From Desulfobacteraceae bacterium (GTDB lineage Bacteria; Desulfobacterota; DSM-4660; Desulfatiglandales; Desulfatiglandaceae), in the NCBI GenBank assembly GCA_011048855.1, contig DSCZ01000169.1, forward strand, positions 1-11,789: 11,789 nt of DNA, given 5' to 3'. The notes below the pieces were generated by a model that did not search any database, had not been told where the DNA came from, and was given only the letters and a program-made list of their open reading frames with translations. Shown piece after piece: positions 1 through 5,496 of this stretch (position 1 is the first letter of the stretch; each line of letters begins with the position of its first letter). Both the position numbers and the translations under genes were made by a program.

Positions 1-175
1 GTCCACCGATACCGCAAAAACCCGTTTCACCGGAAACTCTGTTCACCCCGCATGACCTGGGGCAGAGGCGGCAGCAGGTGAGAGATGCGAGTGCGTCGTC
101 CCGGCGTGCCTGCAACTCTCCGCTTTCGTAAAGCTTAATGTAGGAGGGCCTGTAATCATCGGCGCCGGTCTTCAT
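1..175 (-). CDS. PflX-like radical SAM protein (N-terminal part, cut by window edge)
   Basis: Only the first 58 codons are inside the window; the 3' end lies beyond base 1. The start is the ATG at 175-173, preceded by GGAG eight bases upstream. The visible protein begins MKTGADDYRPSYIKLYESGE and then carries a cysteine-rich block, CRLCPRSCGVNR (residues 35-46), followed by GETGFC (49-54). This combination is typical of the N-terminus of the PflX family (COG1313), radical SAM proteins related to pyruvate formate-lyase activating enzymes, whose substrate is generally unknown. The radical SAM CxxxCxxC motif should lie downstream and cannot be seen. The gene sits 63 bp after the BI-1 family gene on the same strand, with no convincing terminator between them, so co-transcription is possible. 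Family assignment is fairly sure from the motif; function is not. Confidence 0.75.
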   Translation of the reverse strand, partial: MKTGADDYRPSYIKLYESGELQARRDDALASLTCCRLCPRSCGVNRVSGETGFCGIGG

Positions 176-238
176 GCTCAACGCTCCAGGTAAGATTCCG
201 GTTCCGATCAGGAAACCGCTGAAAAAAATACGCGGGCA

Positions 239-943
239 TCATTCCCTGGTCTGGCCGAAAATGCGAAGCAGCATCAAAAACAGGTTGATAAAATCCAGGT
301 AAAGCGACAACGCACCGAGAATAGCGCCCTTTCGCACAACACCGGCTTCCAGATCTCCAGGTTGCGTCATCGCGAGATGTTTGATTTTCTGGGTGTCGTA
401 AGCCGTCAACCCTACGAAAACAAAAACACCTATATAGCTGATCATCATGCTCAAGCCGCTGCTTCGGATGAACAGGTTGACCAGTGACGCTACGATGATC
501 CCGATCAACCCCATCATGAAAAACCCGCCGAACGATGTAAGGTCGCGCTTTGTCGTCCACCCGTAGATGCTGCAGGCGAGAAATGTACCCGCACAAACGA
601 AAAATGTGCTCACAATGGACGTTTGCGTATAGACGAGAAAAATAAACGAGAATGTGACCCCGTTCAACGCGGAATATAACACAAACAGGCCGGTGGCAGT
701 CCCGGCGCTCATTCTGGAAATCATTCCACTAAGAGAAAAAACCATTCCGAGTTGTGCGATAATCAACACGAAAAAAAGAATCCTGTTCCCGAAAACCATC
801 TGGATGGCAGCCGGAGAAGAAGAAACATACCAGGCTACAACCCCGGTCAGGCCCAGTCCCACAGCCATCCAGTTGTAAACGCTTCTTACAAATTCATTCA
901 CCAGGGCTTCCGTCCTGGTTTGTTCCATCGCATTTACCGGCAT
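239..943 (-). CDS. BAX inhibitor-1 / YccA family integral membrane protein
   Basis: A 234-residue, very hydrophobic protein with about seven predicted membrane segments. It has the family signature GLTAYDTQKIK (residues 178-188) and a second acidic residue in the last helix (SLYLDFINLF, D217). D183 and D217 correspond to the aspartate pair that acts as a pH-sensitive latch in the structurally studied bacterial homologue YetJ, a calcium-leak channel. The N-terminal pattern (TRTEALVNEFVRSVYNWMAVG) is also typical of bacterial members. I chose the ATG at 943-941 because GGGAGG lies six bases upstream; an in-frame GTG at 970 has no such site. Expected location is the inner membrane. The physiological role in bacteria is poorly defined: ion leak, or interaction with membrane proteases as for E. 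coli YccA. It is divergent from the PFKFB-like gene and upstream of the PflX-like gene. Confidence 0.9.
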   Translation of the reverse strand: MPVNAMEQTRTEALVNEFVRSVYNWMAVGLGLTGVVAWYVSSSPAAIQMVFGNRILFFVLIIAQLGMVFSLSGMISRMSAGTATGLFVLYSALNGVTFSFIFLVYTQTSIVSTFFVCAGTFLACSIYGWTTKRDLTSFGGFFMMGLIGIIVASLVNLFIRSSGLSMMISYIGVFVFVGLTAYDTQKIKHLAMTQPGDLEAGVVRKGAILGALSLYLDFINLFLMLLRIFGQTRE

Positions 944-969
944 AAATTTCCTCCCGTCAAATCGCTTCA

Positions 970-985
970 CCGGGTGTCTTCCCGG
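970..985 (-). repeat. Small hairpin in the 5' leader of the BI-1 gene
   Basis: CCGGG (970-974) and CCCGG (981-985) form a perfect 5-bp stem with a six-base loop. It lies just downstream of the predicted transcription start and upstream of the ribosome binding site, which it does not cover. No T run follows, so it is not a terminator. Any function is unknown. Confidence 0.35.
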
Positions 986-999
986 CGTTTAATCAGTCT

Positions 1000-1027
1000 A
1001 ATATAGGTCACCGGGCAAAAACTTCAA
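1000..1027 (-). promoter_or_regulatory. Predicted sigma-70 type promoter of the BI-1 gene
   Basis: On the minus strand, TTGAAG (1027-1022) is followed after 16 bases by TATATT (1005-1000), matching five of six bases of the -10 consensus. Transcription would start near 993, about 50 bases before the chosen ATG. This is a pattern match only. Confidence 0.5.
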
Positions 1028-1046
1028 GATTATTCGACCTACGCGA

Positions 1047-1063
1047 CAACTGTTTTTAAGTTG
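1047..1063. promoter_or_regulatory. Operator-like palindrome 1 upstream of the PFKFB-like gene
   Basis: CAACT-GTTTTTA-AGTTG is a 5-bp perfect inverted repeat around a 7-base AT-rich centre. A closely related sequence occurs 27 bases further on (1075-1089), so the pair looks like binding sites for a dimeric regulator. No regulator gene for it is visible here. Confidence 0.35.
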
Positions 1064-1074
1064 CAATTTTCCGC

Positions 1075-1089
1075 GACTGTTTTAAAGTC
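1075..1089. promoter_or_regulatory. Operator-like palindrome 2 next to the PFKFB-like start codon
   Basis: GACT-GTTTTAA-AGTC shares the ACTGTTTT...AAGT core of the box at 1047-1063, and both are preceded by CGCGAC or part of it. It ends five bases before the ATG at 1095 and overlaps a possible -10 sequence (TAAAGT, 1083-1088; with TTGCAA at 1061-1066 as -35, 16-base spacer). Occupancy would be expected to block initiation. Confidence 0.35.
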
Positions 1090-1094
1090 ACTCC

Positions 1095-2318
1095 ATGAAA
1101 ACAAACAAGCTCTACATCGCACTGGTCGGGCTTCCTGCCAGGGGAAAATCCACGATTGCAAACAGGCTCAAGGATAACCTCCGAAAAGACAACATCAGGG
1201 TCCGTATATTTAACAACGGCGACCTCAGAAGGCGGCTCACCGACCCTAGTTCTTCGAATCCCGAGTTCTACGCACCAAGAAACACCGAAGGGACGGCTCT
1301 CAGGGAACATATCGCGATGATCAACATCGCGAGGGCAAAGAACTATCTTGCACGCAACGGGCAGGTTGCAGTTATCGATGCGACCCATGCAAGCAAAAAA
1401 CGCCGGGATAAACTTTCCAGGCTTCTTGACGACCACCCGGTTCTGTTTATCGAATGCATCAACGAGGATGAAACCATTCTCGAGGCAAGCGTCCTCAGAA
1501 AAATCACGCTGCCGGAGTTCAACCACCTTTCGCGCGAAGCGGCGATCGAAAGTTTCAACAAACGGATAGCATATTACCAGACGATCTACAGCCCGCTCAA
1601 TGACGAACGAAATTTCGTGATACTCAATTCATTGCATAACAAAATACTTAAGGAGGAAATCTCCGACACCATTCCCTTTTACGACCGGACCAGGGATTTT
1701 CTTGTAACCGACACGGTAAAGACCCTTTTCCTCGTCCGCCACGGCGAAACCTATTTCAACCTGGAAAACAGAATCGGAGGCGATTCCGGGCTGACCGAAA
1801 ACGGGTGGGGCCAGGCCGATGCCATCGCCGGTTATTTCGGCAAAGTAAAGATCCCCTTCATTTTCACCAGTACCAAAAAAAGAACGAAACAAACCGCAAT
1901 TCCGGTGCAGGCCGAACAAAAAGGTTGCGAAACGATATCGTTAAAGGAATTCGACGAAATAGACAGCGGCATATGCGAATGCATGAGTTATGAAGAAATT
2001 CGGGAAAAATTTCCGGAGATTTATGCGGCTCGCAAAAAAGACAAGTATAACTACCTATATCCCGAAGGAGAAGGATATACGACGATGAGGGACAGGATAT
2101 ACACTGGAATCAAGAAGGCCCTCTACCTCAGCGGGACGGCCGACCGAATCATGATCATCGGACACCGCGGAGTCAACCGCATGATTCTGGCCCACTTTTT
2201 GTATCGCAGGCAGGAGGATGTACCATACATCTATGTGCCCCAGGACAAATATTATCACATCGTGGCCACCCAGGATAAAAAGCTCCTGCAGCTTAAACCT
2301 TTCATGCAGATCAGATGA
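1095..2318 (+). CDS. Bifunctional 6-phosphofructo-2-kinase / fructose-2,6-bisphosphatase-like protein
   Basis: A 407-residue two-domain protein with the order of eukaryotic PFKFB enzymes. The N-terminal kinase domain (about 1-200) has the P-loop GLPARGKST (12-20), FNNGDLRR (39-46, aligning with FNVGEYRR), VIDAT (93-97) and KRIAYYQTIYSPL. The C-terminal histidine-phosphatase domain (about 209-400) has RHGE (215-218), NRIGGDSGLT, EFDEIDSGIC and GHRGVNR. H216, E288 and H357 fit the catalytic His-Glu-His set. Family members make and break fructose-2,6-bisphosphate, the allosteric signal of glycolysis versus gluconeogenesis in eukaryotes; bacterial homologues are uncommon. The ATG at 1095 lacks a Shine-Dalgarno sequence. 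A possible promoter would place the transcription start at or next to this ATG, so the mRNA may be leaderless. It converges on alaC with only 15 bp between stop codons. The fold is certain; the exact substrate is inferred. Confidence 0.88.
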   Translation: MKTNKLYIALVGLPARGKSTIANRLKDNLRKDNIRVRIFNNGDLRRRLTDPSSSNPEFYAPRNTEGTALREHIAMINIARAKNYLARNGQVAVIDATHASKKRRDKLSRLLDDHPVLFIECINEDETILEASVLRKITLPEFNHLSREAAIESFNKRIAYYQTIYSPLNDERNFVILNSLHNKILKEEISDTIPFYDRTRDFLVTDTVKTLFLVRHGETYFNLENRIGGDSGLTENGWGQADAIAGYFGKVKIPFIFTSTKKRTKQTAIPVQAEQKGCETISLKEFDEIDSGICECMSYEEIREKFPEIYAARKKDKYNYLYPEGEGYTTMRDRIYTGIKKALYLSGTADRIMIIGHRGVNRMILAHFLYRRQEDVPYIYVPQDKYYHIVATQDKKLLQLKPFMQIR

Positions 2319-2333
2319 CAAACCGAGGTTTCA

Positions 2334-3596
2334 TCAAGCTCCGGGACCGGCACACGCAGGTCTTTCCGTATTATCGATGGAAACCCGCTCCAGGTCTTCG
2401 GATTCCAGGTCCCGCAAACACCGGCGCATCTGCTTCAAGGCCTGGCGGATCCGGTGCTCGTTTTCAACGATCGCAATGCGCACATAGCCTTCCCCTTCTT
2501 CTCCGAAACCTATCCCGGGGCTCATCGTTACGTTTCCGTGCTCAGCCAGATGAAGCACAAATTCCATCGAACCCATCCGGCGGAAAGGTTCCGGGATCCG
2601 CGCCCAGACGAACATACCGGCCTTCGGCGGCTCAACATCCCACCCCATGCCCGCAAGACCGCGGCAAAGCGTATCCCGTCGGGATTCATAGAGGCTCACC
2701 TGCTTTGCAACATCGTCGTCACAATCCCTGAGCGCCACGATGCTCGATATCTGAACCGGCGAAAAAACACCGTAATCATAATAACCCTTTATCTTTGCGA
2801 GCCCCTTTATCAGAGAGGCATTCCCGACGCAATAACCGATTCGCCATCCTGCCATATTGTAGGATTTGGAGAAAGTCCCGAATTCGACCCCTACATCCTT
2901 GGCGCCATCGGCTTCAAGGAAGCTCGGGGCCTTGTAACCGTCGAAGGTAATTTTAGCGTAGGCAAAATCCTGGAGCACCGCGAATCTGTATTTTTTCGCC
3001 ATCGCTGCGATTTCAGCGAAAAACCCCATATCCACCACTGTCCCGGTGGGGTTGTGGGGATAATTCAATATCAACACCTTGGGCCGCGGGATCACCGACT
3101 CACACATCATCGCTATACGTTCCAGGAACCGGGTATCGTCTTCCAGCGGAATCCGGATCACATTCCCACCTGCGATCACAGAAGCATAGATATGAATTGG
3201 AAAAGCCGGAGCCGGGACGAGTACATTGTCTCCGGGTCCTACGACCGCGAGGCACATGTGGGAAATGGCCTCCTTGGATCCGATCGTACAAATCACTTCG
3301 GCTTCGCTGTCAAGCTTCACACCGTAGTCCTTGTCATAGGATTTGGCGATTTCCCGCCTCAAATTCCTTAATCCCTGAGCCACCGGATATCGATGGCTTT
3401 TCGGGTCCTGCACGACTTCGCAGAGTTTTCCGATGATCGGCTCCGGGGTGGGGTCCGTTGGGTTTCCCATACCGAGATCAATCACGTCTTCACCCATCAG
3501 GCGCTTGCGCATTTTGATCTCGTTGATCATTCCGAACAGATAGGGTGGCAGTTGCCCCATCCGGGGGGCAAAGACCACCGGGCTCGTCTGGTTCAT
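2334..3596 (-). CDS. alaC: Alanine transaminase AlaC (glutamate-pyruvate aminotransferase)
   Basis: A 420-residue fold-type I PLP aminotransferase that matches E. coli AlaC along its whole length. Shared stretches include RLPPY-like QLPPYLF near residue 15, DLGMGNPTDPTP (40-51), TIGSKEA (104-110), NPTG (182-185), FSKSYNMAGWRIG (242-254) and SPGIGFGEEGEGYVRIA (359-375). K244 should carry PLP, D210 and Y213 contact the cofactor, and R373 should bind the substrate carboxylate. AlaC transfers the amino group from glutamate to pyruvate, giving alanine. The ATG at 3596-3594 is preceded by AAGGAG (3608-3603) at six bases. The gene has its own promoter and a long leader with an alanine-rich peptide and two terminator hairpins, so expression is probably controlled by alanine supply. 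The last roughly 20 residues are a polar tail not expected to be catalytic. Confidence 0.93.
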   Translation of the reverse strand: MNQTSPVVFAPRMGQLPPYLFGMINEIKMRKRLMGEDVIDLGMGNPTDPTPEPIIGKLCEVVQDPKSHRYPVAQGLRNLRREIAKSYDKDYGVKLDSEAEVICTIGSKEAISHMCLAVVGPGDNVLVPAPAFPIHIYASVIAGGNVIRIPLEDDTRFLERIAMMCESVIPRPKVLILNYPHNPTGTVVDMGFFAEIAAMAKKYRFAVLQDFAYAKITFDGYKAPSFLEADGAKDVGVEFGTFSKSYNMAGWRIGYCVGNASLIKGLAKIKGYYDYGVFSPVQISSIVALRDCDDDVAKQVSLYESRRDTLCRGLAGMGWDVEPPKAGMFVWARIPEPFRRMGSMEFVLHLAEHGNVTMSPGIGFGEEGEGYVRIAIVENEHRIRQALKQMRRCLRDLESEDLERVSIDNTERPACAGPGA

Positions 3597-3630
3597 ACAT
3601 TTCTCCTTTTCAGCGACTGGGGCAATAACG

Positions 3631-3657
3631 AAAAACCCCGGTCCTTCGGGTCCGGGG
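3631..3657 (-). terminator. Second terminator-like hairpin in the alaC leader
   Basis: Read on the minus strand, CCCCGG-A-CC (3657-3649), a CGAA loop, and GG-A-CCGGGG (3644-3636) form an 8-bp stem with one A-A mismatch, followed by five Ts (3635-3631). It lies 35 bases before the alaC start codon, so it must be bypassed for alaC to be expressed. Its 5' arm can alternatively pair with the 3' arm of the upstream terminator (3677-3668). Confidence 0.65.
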
Positions 3658-3658
3658 C

Positions 3659-3699
3659 AAAAAAAACGCCACGGACCGGTTCACTTCAGTCCGTGGCGT
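3659..3699 (-). terminator. Attenuator terminator (intrinsic) of alaC
   Basis: On the minus strand, 3699-3689 and 3676-3666 form a perfect 11-bp GC-rich stem with a 12-base loop (3688-3677). A run of eight Ts (3666-3659) overlaps the base of the stem. It lies 21 bases after the stop codon of the alanine-rich leader peptide and about 60 bases before alaC. Its 5' arm and loop (3692-3683, GGACTGAAGT) are perfectly complementary to 3753-3744 inside the leader peptide gene, giving a mutually exclusive antiterminator. Confidence 0.85.
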
Positions 3700-3720
3700 G
3701 AAATGCTGCGTCAGTTTTTT

Positions 3721-3789
3721 TTAATCGCAGCTTCCGCTCGCCTGGACTGAAGTCCCGGCGGCGGCAGCCGCTGAATAACTGGTATACAT
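3721..3789 (-). CDS. Alanine-rich leader peptide of alaC
   Basis: A 22-codon frame starting at ATG 3789-3787 and ending with TAA 3723-3721. The peptide begins MYTSYS, continues with five alanines (codons GCG GCT GCC GCC GCC, 3771-3757) and ends GTSVQASGSCD; a sixth Ala codon lies at 3741-3739. GAGGG about ten bases upstream can serve as ribosome binding site. It lies between the predicted alaC promoter and a strong terminator, and part of its coding sequence is the antiterminator strand. Its likely role is as a sensor of charged alanyl-tRNA rather than as a functional peptide. It is too short for usual gene callers. Confidence 0.78.
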   Translation of the reverse strand: MYTSYSAAAAAGTSVQASGSCD

Positions 3790-3830
3790 AGGCGGTATTC
3801 CCTCACATCTTTTACGTTGACTATTCTTGA

Positions 3831-3860
3831 CTTCTAAACCAGGGCTCCATCATTTGTCAA
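3831..3860 (-). promoter_or_regulatory. Predicted sigma-70 type promoter of the alaC leader
   Basis: On the minus strand a perfect TTGACA (3860-3855) is followed after 18 bases by TAGAAG (3836-3831), a four-of-six -10 match. The start would be near 3824, placing the leader peptide ATG about 35 bases into the transcript. The perfect -35 box makes this plausible, but the -10 is weak. Confidence 0.5.
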
Positions 3861-3944
3861 TACTTTATTTTATAGCAGATTCGCAGGCAGGAGGCCGCTC
3901 CAACAAGGCTGCGAAATACTGATATCCCCTGGACGAAATACCTG

Positions 3945-3974
3945 TTGACACAGACACATCGCAAACGCTATATA
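3945..3974 (+). promoter_or_regulatory. Predicted sigma-70 type promoter of the dctPQM-dehydrogenase operon
   Basis: A perfect TTGACA (3945-3950), an 18-base spacer and TATATA (3969-3974) give a good match. The transcript would have a leader of about 175 bases before dctP. The leader is AT-rich between about 4030 and 4090 and holds the perfect palindrome TTTTAATTAAAA (4073-4084). A second -10-like TATAAA lies at 4061-4066 with only a poor -35 partner, so an alternative start cannot be excluded. Confidence 0.5.
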
Positions 3975-4116
3975 TTTGGGATTGAATTTTTGTCTCTTGC
4001 AGCTAAACGTGGGAATCCTGCATAAACCAACAAAAAAATTAATCGTTTTTTATCTAAACTTATAAATGCTCATTTTAATTAAAAAGTTTTCGTGGTGTTT
4101 ACAACAACATTATTGC

Positions 4117-4137
4117 AACCGGGTTCACACCCGCGTT
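4117..4137 (+). repeat. Hairpin in the dctP 5' leader
   Basis: CGGGT-TCAC-ACCCG (4120-4133) is a perfect 5-bp stem with a four-base loop. It extends by AAC/GTT with one bulged base to about 8 bp. It ends six bases before the GGAGG of dctP (4143-4147) and leaves the site exposed. It may stabilise the mRNA 5' region; no regulatory partner is evident. Confidence 0.35.
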
Positions 4138-4157
4138 TTGGCAGGAGGTTACTGAAG

Positions 4158-5231
4158 ATGTCAAAAACATGTCGAAAGGTATTGTTGGTATTGGTATCAG
4201 CGCTTTTCCTGGGAACGATTTTTGCGGCTCCCTGTGCTGCATTCGAATTCAAGAAAGAATACAAAATGCAGCTCAATGTAGGCCCAACCTTCTACTGGGG
4301 CATGGGGGCTACTAAATTCGCGGAGCTTGTCAAGGAAAAAACCGGTGGAAAAATGAATGTGAAACCGTATTATTCAAGCCAGTTGCTGAAGGGGGCACAG
4401 CTCCAGTCGGCACAGCTTGTGGCCACCGGCGTCATCGACTGTGCTCTGGAATCCACCATAAACATCTCGCCGGTGATCCCTGAATGCAACGTCTTTTCAC
4501 TCCCTTTTTTCATCAACAACTTTGAAAACCTGGACAAGATGAAAAGCGGAAAGACGGGCGAAGCGATCTTTGAAGCGATGGCCAAAAAAGGATTGGTGGG
4601 CATCGATTGGGCGGAAAACGGATTCAGGCAGATTACGAACAGCAAAAGGGAAATCAAGCGGCCTGAAGACATGAAAGGACTCAAATTCAGGGTTGTAGGC
4701 AGCCCGATTTTCATAGACATTTACAGGCAGCTTGGAGCCGACCCGGTCGACATGAACTGGGGCGATGCGGTCACCGCCTTTCAGCAGGGCGTTGTGGACG
4801 GCCAGGAAAACCCGGTGGGCGTGCTGGTTCCGGTACAGATCTGGCAGTATCACAAATATGCCAGTTTCTGGAATTATCTAGTGGACCCCCTGATATTTTA
4901 CTGGAACCAGAAAGAATGGAACGCCTTTCCAGAGGATATTAAGAAGGCAATCAAAGAGGCGGCCGCCGAGGCGGGGCGCTTCGAAATCGCTCTTTGCAGG
5001 GCCGGGCTCGATGGGGACAAATCGATTAATATCCTTAAAAATGAGTTCAACTACACGATGGATGTTCCCGAACCGGTCAAATTCATGGAAAGCAAGGGTA
5101 TGACCGTAACTTTCCTTTCCGATGACGACGTAGCGGCTTTTGAAGAAGCCACCAAACCGGTTCTCGACAAGTGGGTCGAAAGAATCGGGGAGGAGATTTA
5201 TCTTAAGGCTAAGGCCGATATGGGCAAATAG
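4158..5231 (+). CDS. dctP: TRAP transporter periplasmic solute-binding protein, DctP family
   Basis: A 357-residue secreted binding protein. The ATG at 4158 has GGAGG nine bases upstream and starts a classical signal peptide: MSKTCRKV, a hydrophobic core, then AAPCAA before FEFKKEY (cleavage near residue 28). A longer frame from an upstream start would bury the signal and was rejected. Family hallmarks are GLKFRVVGSPIF (174-185), where R178 is the conserved arginine that binds the substrate carboxylate, and FQQGVVDGQENP (208-219). It should capture an organic acid in the periplasm and pass it to DctQM. The ligand cannot be read from sequence, but the following dehydrogenase genes suggest a 2-oxo or hydroxy acid. 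It is the first gene of the plus-strand operon and lies 265 bp before dctQ, an unusually structured gap. Confidence 0.93.
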   Translation: MSKTCRKVLLVLVSALFLGTIFAAPCAAFEFKKEYKMQLNVGPTFYWGMGATKFAELVKEKTGGKMNVKPYYSSQLLKGAQLQSAQLVATGVIDCALESTINISPVIPECNVFSLPFFINNFENLDKMKSGKTGEAIFEAMAKKGLVGIDWAENGFRQITNSKREIKRPEDMKGLKFRVVGSPIFIDIYRQLGADPVDMNWGDAVTAFQQGVVDGQENPVGVLVPVQIWQYHKYASFWNYLVDPLIFYWNQKEWNAFPEDIKKAIKEAAAEAGRFEIALCRAGLDGDKSINILKNEFNYTMDVPEPVKFMESKGMTVTFLSDDDVAAFEEATKPVLDKWVERIGEEIYLKAKADMGK

Positions 5232-5239
5232 CTTGTTTC
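5220..5239 (+). repeat. 20-bp direct repeat, copy 1 (includes the dctP stop codon)
   Basis: ATGGGCAAATAGCTTGTTTC covers the last codons and TAG stop of dctP plus eight following bases. The identical 20 bases recur at 5403-5422, at the far end of the structured segment at 5239-5406. Confidence 0.9.
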
Positions 5240-5406
5240 CATCCGGAAATGGTCCTTTTGCCCAATCTCTGTGTCAAACTGCGGGCTTTCTTGTGCGACT
5301 TACTCCAGTACGTCTCCGCGCAAGCCCTTGTTTTCCTTGATCTTGGGCAAAATCCCTCATTTCCGATATGGAAACTTCACTAACGCCATCCGGTATTTCC
5401 GGATGG
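5239..5406. mobile_element. Candidate small insertion (MITE- or REP-like) with terminal inverted repeats
   Basis: The segment is bounded by perfect 12-bp inverted repeats, CCATCCGGAAAT (5239-5250) and ATTTCCGGATGG (5395-5406). Inside are further symmetric pairs: GTTTCCAT/ATGGAAAC (5235-5242 with 5368-5375), CGGAAATG/CATTTCCG (5244-5251 with 5358-5365), TTTTGCCCAA/TTGGGCAAAA (5256-5265 with 5343-5352) and GGGCTT/AAGCCC. A separate perfect hairpin CCATCCGG-TATTT-CCGGATGG lies at its right end (5386-5406). It contains no plausible gene. The flanking 20-bp direct repeat suggests insertion or duplication just after dctP. Without a second genomic copy it cannot be called a mobile element with certainty; it could also be an mRNA-structuring element. 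Confidence 0.45.
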
Positions 5407-5422
5407 GCAAATAGCTTGTTTC
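5403..5422 (+). repeat. 20-bp direct repeat, copy 2
   Basis: Exact copy of 5220-5239, starting 183 bases further on and overlapping the right terminal inverted repeat by four bases. It carries an in-frame-looking ATG GGC AAA TAG but codes for nothing here. Confidence 0.9.
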
Positions 5423-5438
5423 AGGCCCTTTTCCAGAC

Positions 5439-5476
5439 CCGGGGTCTGCAGGATGCAACCGCCCTGCAGGCCCCGG
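5439..5476 (+). repeat. Long GC-rich hairpin between dctP and dctQ
   Basis: 5439-5452 pairs with 5463-5476 over 14 positions, all Watson-Crick except one G-U wobble, with a ten-base loop (5453-5462). No T run follows, so it is not a classic terminator. It ends ten bases before the dctQ Shine-Dalgarno (GGAG, 5487-5490). Such hairpins commonly protect an upstream binding-protein mRNA from 3' decay, giving more DctP than membrane subunits. That role is inferred. Confidence 0.65.
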
Positions 5477-5496
5477 CCATATGAACCGGAGACATC

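Larger units (their letters stand above)
3631..3764 (-). promoter_or_regulatory. Ribosome-mediated alanine attenuator of alaC (alternative RNA folds)
   Basis: Segments in minus-strand order. The 1:2 hairpin spans 3764-3734; it includes the last Ala codons and GGAC-TTCA-GTCC (3755-3744). Segment 2 (3753-3744, plus GGCG 3742-3739) can instead pair with segment 3 (3692-3683, plus CGCC 3698-3695), giving 10 continuous and 4 further base pairs. Segments 3 and 4 form the first terminator; segments 5 and 6 form the second. Segment 4 (3677-3668) can also pair with segment 5 (3658-3649) over nine pairs and one mismatch, closing a nine-base U-rich loop. Inferred logic: a ribosome stalled at the first Ala codons disrupts 1:2, allowing 2:3 and then 4:5, and alaC is read. 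With enough Ala-tRNA, 1:2, 3:4 and 5:6 form and transcription stops. Confidence 0.75.

Noticed and set aside
199..218. Imperfect hairpin between the BI-1 and PflX-like genes
   Set aside because: A 7-bp stem with a bulge and no T run after it on the minus strand; the T run lies before the hairpin, so it is not a terminator.
2311..2340. AAACC-GA-GGTTT symmetry at the convergent ends of the PFKFB-like gene and alaC
   Set aside because: Five AT-rich pairs around a two-base centre with no T runs; too weak to call a bidirectional terminator.
2454..3371. Long open frame on the plus strand opposite alaC
   Set aside because: Its translation has no recognisable domain and it lies entirely antisense to a complete, motif-rich alaC; it is a frame shadow.
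3975..4157. Possible sigma-54 promoter upstream of dctP, as known for some dicarboxylate transporter genes
   Set aside because: No GG and GC doublets with the required ten-base spacing in a TGGCAC/TTGCA context were found.
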